Positions 57,811 to 64,000 of a stretch of 64,000 nt of DNA are shown one piece after another. The stretch covers positions 1-64,000 of the forward strand of contig JADLSH010000265.1 of NCBI GenBank assembly GCA_016169945.1, given 5' to 3'. Within the stretch, counting starts at the first letter, position 1; every line of letters starts with the position of its first letter. Position numbers and translations under genes: made by a program. This DNA is from Trachythela sp. YZ-2020. Taxonomy: Eukaryota; Cnidaria; Anthozoa; Malacalcyonacea; Clavulariidae. The notes below the pieces were generated by a model. That model saw only the letters and a program-made list of their open reading frames with translations. It made no database searches and was not told the origin of the DNA.

Positions 57811-57865
57811 TGCCCTGTCACTCAACATAAAAGAAAAAAAAAACTTCCGATCTAAAAACACTTAA

Positions 57866-59086
57866 GGTGGCTCCCTACAGTTATTTTAGATCGTAAATAA
57901 ATCGTAAATAAATCGTTTTTAAACGAGTATTATCGCAGATGACGAAGTTTTTTATACTCGAGGGTAATATTCATCATCAATGGAATATTTAAAACCCGGT
58001 TCAGGTAGTGTCATCATTGCCATGGTAACAAGACGTAAGCCTGAAATGTGGTTACTATGCGCATAAAATTGTCCGTATCTAAAAAACAAAGTCGGTGACC
58101 CATCTTTTTTATTTCATATAAGTTTTAAGCATAATGTTCTGAAACTATTATGAAAGTTTAATCAAAATCGCCAGTGTGCAATTTTTTTAAACTCGAAAAT
58201 TTTATATAAAGATTTCTACACTGGCGATTTTTTTAAAAATTGAAATATATAAAATTTACCTAATTTAAAATTTGTGGTCAAAATTTGAAGATAGGTTACC
58301 GATGAAACTAAAGAGTAAAACGCATATAAAGGTAAAAAATTGGGTCAACAACTTGACGAAATTTCCCTATATAAAAACGTCGCTGACTAGTGAATGATAG
58401 TTCGCGGGCGCAAGTTGTGCTTTCATCGTGCAAAAACGAGTGGCAAATGTTGTTTTTATCTTTTGATTTTGACGTTTATTCAATATATTTGAGAGCCATG
58501 GACAACCAAGAAATACTGTGAAGGGTTAGATCGATTTAAGTCCAGTTGAATCCTGCCATTTACTCAGTTCACGAGCTTCAACAGCCGTACAGCTGGACAT
58601 ATTTTTGCCCAGTTTGTAATTTTGCTGAAGATGAACAAGTCGGTATTTTGCTATAGAACTGTGATATTTTTACTGTTTAACTTGTAAAAAACATGCAAGT
58701 ATCACTAAACGACTTTTATATCCGTTAACAGTTTTTATACAATAGTTAATAAATGTTTAATATACTCTTATTAGTGAACATTATATCTAAAATGTTTTTG
58801 AAAAATTCACTTTTATATTACTGTCAAGATTTTTTTATCCAAGCGATATTTGTATCATAGTTAAAATCACTCATCGGTGTTACTGATGCTTTGTCACATA
58901 AAACTAAGGATTATTCAAAGTTTTTTCATTACAAATCTTTCAGAATGGTAAAAATTATTTTAAAAAACCGTGCGAAATATCTTTGTTTAGTTTTGATCGT
59001 CGAATTTGCGTGGGAAAGTCCACGTACTTGCCACGCGTTTTTGACTCGTCCCGCGATCATCTCATGCATTACTGTAGGGAGCCACC
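57866..59086. mobile_element. TTAA-duplicating DNA transposon, non-autonomous, 1.2 kb
   Basis: The ends GGTGGCTCCCTACAGT (57866) and ACTGTAGGGAGCCACC (59071-59086) are perfect inverted repeats. Both are flanked by TTAA (57862-57865 and 59087-59090), the target of piggyBac and Kolobok superfamilies. Flanking bases extend the symmetry to ACTTAAGG/CCTTAAGT. The inside has an inverted pair around AATCGCCAGTGT (58167) and ACACTGGCGATTT (58218), and only short frames (58891-59094), so the mobilising transposase is elsewhere. Confidence 0.8.
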
Positions 59087-59122
59087 TTAAGTGACAGACG
59101 TGATAATATTACAACGGATTAC

Positions 59123-59292
59123 CTCTCTCCTCCGCAGAGGCTTTCAAAGGCGCGTGGATGAAGGAAGAGAAATCTAATTCAGAGGTTAACTTGATACCAA
59201 GTACCTTTTCGTACATTCTAGCGCAACGAATTGCGCAATGGAGCATTAACTTCAATGTTCTTAAAAAGCTTTGGCTCTGCGGAGGAGAGAGA
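59123..59292. mobile_element. 170-base MITE with eight-base target duplication
   Basis: CTCTCTCCTCCGCAGAG at the left end pairs with CTCTGCGGAGGAGAGAG at the right. CGGATTAC is repeated exactly at 59115-59122 and 59293-59300. An eight-base duplication suggests a hAT-type element. It lies 36 bases from the end of the TTAA element. Confidence 0.8.
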
Positions 59293-59870
59293 CGGATTAC
59301 CATGTAGCTGGCCGTGAGCTAAGTTTAACGTGATTTTTACATGTCATTGTATATTCTTGGAAACTTCTCATCATGTAGAAATTAGATTGTCTTATATTCT
59401 TGTTCAAATTAATTTCCTCTAAGTTAATTTAAGTCGGCCTATGTTTACCCTAAAAGATAATGAATGATCTATAAATGCGTCTACGTAGGTAATGACATCT
59501 ACGCATGCGCATTAACACAATTTGTAAAAATGTAGAGGGTTATGCTCATTTCATTCTGAGATTCATTTATTTCAGCTTACTACAGTGCTAATGGTATTCT
59601 TGGTATTTTTGAACCGCTGCCGTTTGTTTATCTACAGTTTTTAGTTTATTTCTGGCTACTTTAAAAGTTTCGCACGAGGCTGTACGGAATGTTTGTTGTC
59701 AGTAGAGAGAAATAAATAACAGCAGAGAGTTTTTGTTTTGATTTTATTTAAAATTACACACAACAATTTAAATGTTTCTTCTAATAACGTTTTATAGTTT
59801 TGGCTTTATTGTTCGTTAGCCATGGTTTCTTTAGCAAAGTCTCGGACCGTATTAGACCGTTTGACGGAGT

Positions 59871-60308
59871 TTAATCATCGCTTTCTACGTCATCTTCCTC
59901 ATCAAAATCGTAATCCTTTAAAAGTCTTTTTATAAGAAACTTTCTCTTATCAACAGCTGCTTCCAAAGCTTCTTCTGGATCAAAGTCATCGTTTTCGACA
60001 AGTGCTTCCTTTGTCTGCATTATTTTCTTATGTACGGGATCTTTCTTTAGTTGTTTCATCCACAGGAGACGTTGCATATAAATATTTTCAAGTTCCTTTT
60101 GGAGTTCAGGCAGAATATTAGAGTATGCTTGATCTCTAGCAGATTGCTCATCAAGACCGCTGTTTATAAGGCTCTCTTTCATTTCCTCAAAAGCTGTATT
60201 ACTTCTTTTCTTTGCTTCTTCTATCATTGGCATCCAAGGATCCATTTCTTCTGCTTCTTCAGTTTCTGACTCATTATCTCCTTCTTCCGACTCGTCGACT
60301 GTTTCCAT
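59871..60308 (-). CDS. Acidic helical protein of the long-inverted-repeat element, function unknown
   Basis: 145 codons from the ATG at 60308. Open sequence of the same acidic, serine-rich character continues upstream to a TAA near 60368. A candidate original start (MSETESQ) at 60390 is one base out of frame. Residues 1-22 are mostly D/E. The middle (WMPMIEEAKKRSNTAFEEM; SARDQAYSNILPELQKELE) and end (WMKQLKKDPVHKKIM; AAVDKRKFLIKRLLKDYDF) are amphipathic helices, and the tail is D/E-rich again. There is no signal peptide, membrane segment or known catalytic motif. Conserved-looking aromatic and proline positions suggest a real protein. I do not recognise a characterised family. Confidence 0.5.
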   Translation of the reverse strand: METVDESEEGDNESETEEAEEMDPWMPMIEEAKKRSNTAFEEMKESLINSGLDEQSARDQAYSNILPELQKELENIYMQRLLWMKQLKKDPVHKKIMQTKEALVENDDFDPEEALEAAVDKRKFLIKRLLKDYDFDEEDDVESDD

Positions 60309-60813
60309 TGAGCTCTCAGAATCATAATTTGCATTTGTTGAATCATCGCCTTCGGAATCGATCCATTATCTGACTTTCTGTTTCTGACATATCTCTCTCT
60401 TGTTCGCGTAGTGAACAGTATTCCATTTCGTGTCAGCGTAGATTGTAACCACGGCTAAATTGTTTTCCGCAAAATTTGCAGCTCATTCCACTGCCACTGA
60501 CTGTCCAGAAATTATTTGTTTTTTGAGCAGCAGTACGGTACTTTTATGAGCATGTCGTCAACAGAGAGAAAATAAAGAATAGCAGAGAGTTAGTTTTATC
60601 TTTTTATTTTACTTCCTTTCCTGCCTGTTTGGCCTTTTTGGCCTGTTTGGCTTGCTTGGCCTGTTTGATTTGTACGATAAAAATAACTTTTTTAAATAAA
60701 GTTTGAATGTTCTTCTAATATTATTTGCGTTCTCATTGCAAAAACCTGTTGCGTTCTCATTGCAAAAACCTGTTGCAAAAAACGGTTAGACCGAAAAACC
60801 GTTTGGATACTTA

Positions 60814-61029
60814 TTGGTGGATAACAAGCCTGACACACCAACCGATAAGCAAGTTCTTGGAGACCTATTTGGCGACTGCCATGTTTATCCCTTCACCACC
60901 CAAATTAAAGTGACTACACCCACACCGGTCGAAACCAAGCCTGGAAGAAAACAACCTAAACATCAACAGTATATTACCTGGTCGGATGTCCCCGAGTGGC
61001 TAAAATTCCCAAAGGATATGCTATCATAG
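60814..61029 (+). CDS. Small open frame inside the long-inverted-repeat element, uncertain
   Basis: Reads VDNKPDTPTDKQVLGDLFGD and ends ITWSDVPEWLKFPKDMLS. The composition is protein-like (proline-rich linker, acidic and aromatic positions). The ATG-less opening at 60814 (GTG) follows two 27-base direct repeats at 60731-60777, so the true start is unknown. It may be the 3' end of a spliced or truncated gene captured by the element. Confidence 0.3.
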   Translation: MVDNKPDTPTDKQVLGDLFGDCHVYPFTTQIKVTTPTPVETKPGRKQPKHQQYITWSDVPEWLKFPKDMLS

Positions 61030-61189
61030 AGATGTATAAATCGTCGCGCAATAGTGTTTATCCTAGCCGTCCGGGTGTCTACAGCAACGGCGAACATTAT
61101 TGGCCTGTCAAAATAAGGCACCAATCTACAGGCCATAGGCCATAAATGGGTGAATCTGCACGAGAAGAGTCTGCACGAAGTGGTAAGTA

Positions 61190-61460
61190 GCAAGTGTAGT
61201 GAAGTAGGTAAGTAGTAAAGTGAAGTAAGTAGGCAAAGTAAAGTGGGAAACCAGAAGTAAGTAAATCAGTAGTGAAGTAGTAAAATGAAGTAAGGTGAGT
61301 GCTTGCATTATCATAAGTTGGCTGAGGGGGCTGGAAACGAGTCTAGTGGGGTAGTAGTAAGCAAGTAAGCAAGTAGTAAGTAAGTAAGTAGCAAGTGCGC
61401 AAGTAAGTGCAAGCAAGTGCAAGTAAGTAAGTGTAAGTAGGTGTGCTGTAAGTAAGTAAG
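61190..61460. repeat. Cryptic (AAGT)n tract rich in GTAAGT
   Basis: A long purine-biased, imperfect AAGT repeat with GTAAGT occurring over ten times on the plus strand. The minus-strand Leu/Thr/Tyr-rich frames through it are artefacts. Confidence 0.9.
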
Positions 61461-61887
61461 GCAGTGTAGAGCTAAGCTGAATTGCGAAGGACAAGCCCTA
61501 ACGACCAGGACCATCTACGGTCCGAGACTTTGCTAAAGAAACCATGGCTAACGAACAATAAAGCCAAAACTATAAAACGTTATTAGAAGAAACATTTAAA
61601 TTGTTGTGTGCAATTTTAAATAAAATCAAAACAAAAACTCTCTGCTGTTATTTATTTCTCTCTACTGACCGAACAAACATTCCGTACAGCCTCGTGCGAA
61701 ACTTTTAAAGTAGCCAGAAATAAACTAAAAACTGTAGATAAACAAACGGCAGCGGTTCAAAAAAAACAAGAAAAGCCATTAGCACTGTAGTAAGCTGAAA
61801 TAAATTGATCTCAGAATGAAATGAGCATAACCCTCTACATTTTTACAAATTGTGTTAATGCGCATGCGTAGATGTCATTACCTACGT

Positions 61888-63453
61888 CCCACCAGCATTA
61901 CGATAAACTTAAGTGAATATATACCGAGCGCTACAACATTCCTGTTAAAGTAAAAAACTGTAGATAAACAAACGGAAGCAGAAAACCCATTGGCACTGTA
62001 GTAAGCTAAAATAAATTAACGTGAGTTTGAATAAATTAAAATACTTAAGAAATGATTACGTCATAGGTGGTGCTGAGTGCACCACCTGCACCACCCGCCG
62101 CATAAACCCTCTTCCCCTACTACTTTTGCGTTATAGTGTCATCGGTTCTGAAAATTACAAAATGTGAAGATGAACTATTATTTACAATAAAATAATATAT
62201 ATAAAGTGAATAAGAAAAATATAGAGCTTGAGCTAAATATCTATTACATGAAGAGAAGCTGTATTGGTGCATTATAGAATTAGTTATATATAAAGTGTAT
62301 TACTGATGTAATTTTTTTATTCTTACGGCAAAACAAAGGTAAAATTTTACTCAGTATTGCCCGATCAACCACAAATTGTACGAAATAATTCACATGCCAT
62401 AAATAATCATGACACATCAAAATAAAAGGTGATGCTATCATAAAGTATCTAACATTAACCCAATCAGCAATTGAAACTGAAAATAACTTAATCCTTGATA
62501 CTTCAGAGCCTGATCATTCACATCCTATAGAAATAAATTTATTCACTACCATGCAGTTAGCCTTAGCATAAGTGGCTTGTACTGGTTTCCCACATGGAGA
62601 ATAGAGAGAATAATCTGAAATTTACACTCGTTTGATACATTCTTCACAAAATAATACTGTACTTACAATTACGTGTGCGATGGTCGGACGACCAAAGGCT
62701 TTCGAGCAGGATGGGACAGCAAGGTCCCTTCTGCCACCCACTTCTCTGCTAAATAATATAAGTTAAATCTTGAATAAATCTTGCGTTTATATTCCGCCGT
62801 ACGAAAGTTCGCCGTTTAGGAAGCCACAGGCACGTATATACAGAGTTCAAGACTGGTTGCCTGCGGAGGAGCCATTGCCAGAAATTTCGGACACAAAGAA
62901 CCACAAAGCGGCCCACATTGAATATGGCGTCATCATTTTTACTACAATTTTAAGGGCATGCAGAAGTTAAAAACTAAATATTCGCGCACTGCGCACAAAG
63001 CAGGGCCGTAGGAACCGAGGGGGCTGAGGGGCTGGAGGTGCTGCAGTCCCCCCCCCCAATAATGAATGACGAATGAATGAATAAACTCTATTTAATGAGG
63101 ATGACACGTAACACGTCAAGGTAATAAACTTGTTACCCTAATTTGTGAGATAAATTTCAAATTCATTTCAGTTAACCGTAAACAGAAACACTTCAGTAAT
63201 TCTTGGAAAATAAATTTAATTGGTCATTGGACTAACTTCCAAAGACTTTTAAAACAACTGTCGGTAAATTGACCTTCGTCGGTTAAAACGTAGAATTTGA
63301 AAGTAACTTTGTTGGTAAATTTTAAAATTTCTAACAACCACAGTCCACACGGCAGTCGGCAGTAAATTTGCTCAGTCCAGGATCAATTGTACTTCTTTTC
63401 ATACTCTATCTATATATTTCTTGCAGAATCAACTACAATCAACTCACCTTTAA
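61888..63453. other. No supported gene; partial repeat copies
   Basis: 61950-62025 is a diverged partial third copy of the outer arm of the 59483-61887 element. A (AATG)n stretch at 63061-63085 followed by AATAAACTCTATTTAATG looks like the reversed 3' tail of a LINE on the minus strand. The rest is anonymous. Confidence 0.45.
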
Positions 63454-63773
63454 CAGTGGCGCCGGCAAGGGGGGGCGAGGGGGGCGAGGGGGCGAGGGGG
63501 CGAGGGGCGAGGGGGCGAGGGGGCGAGGGGCGGCCGCCCCCAATATTTTACAGAATGGGTTTCCAGATTAGTCCAAATCTGGTGACAAAGGGGGGGGGGG
63601 TGACGGGGTGTATAGATAATGAACTGTGCTGCGTAAGTTTCTCTCCAAGTGCCTCCAAAAAGCAGGAAATGCCATTTTAGACACCCAAAATTCAAAATTT
63701 TCCCGGGGGAGCATGCCCCCGCCCCCCCCTAGAATTTGTTTGCACCCCCAAAATAAATCTGGCGGCGCCACTG
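63454..63773. mobile_element. hAT-type MITE, 320 bases
   Basis: The ends CAGTGGCGCCGG and GGCGGCGCCACTG form terminal inverted repeats. ACCTTTAA is duplicated exactly at 63446-63453 and 63774-63781. Eight bases plus CAGTG ends is the hAT signature. The body is G/C-rich: a GGGGCGAGG tandem at 63470-63530 and a poly-G run at 63590-63600. It has no coding capacity, and the frames through it are repeat artefacts. Confidence 0.9.
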
Positions 63774-64000
63774 ACCTTTAATAGTTTGTGGTTACTTTCA
63801 CATCGGGTATATATCAAAAGGAACAAAACTAATTCACATAATTCACTGACGCTTGTAATTGTATACGGGGCACATACTGTTTCAAAACTTGGGGATGAGG
63901 TTGTAAAAAGTTAAAGTTAAAAGTGCGTTAAAAATATTGAATTCTTAGGTTTTATAAACTTCACAATTTTTATTAAAACTCCTCTGAACCAAAATGCGCG

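Larger units (their letters stand above)
59483..61887. mobile_element. 2.4-kb element with ~370-base inverted arms
   Basis: 59483-59850 and 61517-61887 are highly similar inverted arms (ACGTAGGTAATGACATCTAC... to CTCGGACCGT), with a few indels. Part of the arm recurs at about 60563-60605 and, diverged, at 61950-62025, so fragments of the same family are nearby. The interior carries the acidic ORF on the minus strand, a second short frame and a GTAAGT-rich tract. It is a DNA transposon of unassigned superfamily, with no recognisable transposase. The ORF may be an accessory or captured gene. Confidence 0.8.

Noticed and set aside
57641..57865. Ser/Thr/Pro-rich and Lys/Gly-rich ORFs on both strands
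   Set aside because: Direct translations of the 15-base tandem repeat.
61126..61514. Leu/Thr/Tyr-rich membrane-like ORFs on the minus strand
   Set aside because: Translation of the imperfect (AAGT)n tract; its hydrophobicity is a composition artefact.
63387..63771. Gly/Arg/Pro-rich ORFs
   Set aside because: They arise from the GGGGCGAGG tandem and poly-G inside a hAT MITE.

Overview
This is eukaryotic, almost certainly metazoan, DNA. It is AT-rich, lacks operons, carries GT-AG exon signals, and is dominated by animal transposable elements: a Helentron, a BEL/Pao retrotransposon, CR1/Jockey-type LINEs, a Crypton-type tyrosine recombinase, and hAT-, Harbinger- and TTAA-type non-autonomous elements. 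The mixture suggests a marine invertebrate. A cnidarian is my best guess, but the sequence does not prove it.

Layout. 1-16.5 kb: mostly intronic or intergenic, with palindromic repeats and one convincing host gene fragment. That fragment is two phase-compatible exons (7124-7374 and 9607-9750) encoding a single-pass membrane protein with a tyrosine-rich tail. A truncated LINE lies in its intron. A 2.8-kb element with ~0.95-kb inverted arms occupies 11.4-14.2 kb. 16.9-17.2 kb: 21-bp minisatellite. 17.5-23.2 kb: decayed Helentron (2A-like peptide, OTU protease, zinc finger, HUH Rep, PIF1-like helicase, APE-like endonuclease). 25.2-33.9 kb: minus-strand BEL/Pao element. Its gag is split by a 2.6-kb insertion carrying 22-bp GC-rich arrays at both ends. 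A plus-strand 3' fragment of the same family is joined to it head to head (33.9-34.7 kb), followed by a 39-bp-arm palindrome.

36.5-47.7 kb is one near-complete minus-strand CR1-like LINE, split twice. A 4.6-kb foldback element made of AATTGGT/ACCAATT arrays (with a tRNA-like SINE head between 42-bp inverted arms inside it) sits in the 3' UTR. A 1.96-kb Crypton with hairpin ends sits inside the reverse transcriptase ORF. 48-50 kb: two MITEs. 50.9-51.4 kb: a second 2A-like peptide, followed by a different cysteine-protease (deubiquitinase-like) fragment. 51.5-54.6 kb: another LINE (YVDD reverse transcriptase). 55.5-63.8 kb: stacked foldback and MITE elements, several with recognisable target duplications (TTA, TTAA, 8 bp), plus a 2.4-kb long-inverted-repeat element carrying an acidic 145-residue ORF.

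Most coding sequence is transposon-derived and broken. The candidates for something new are: two independent pairings of a 2A-like ribosome-skipping motif with a deubiquitinase-like protease; the hairpin-ended Crypton; the tRNA-bearing foldback nested in a larger foldback; and the element with matched 22-bp terminal arrays. All calls come from reading the sequence; no database search was run.
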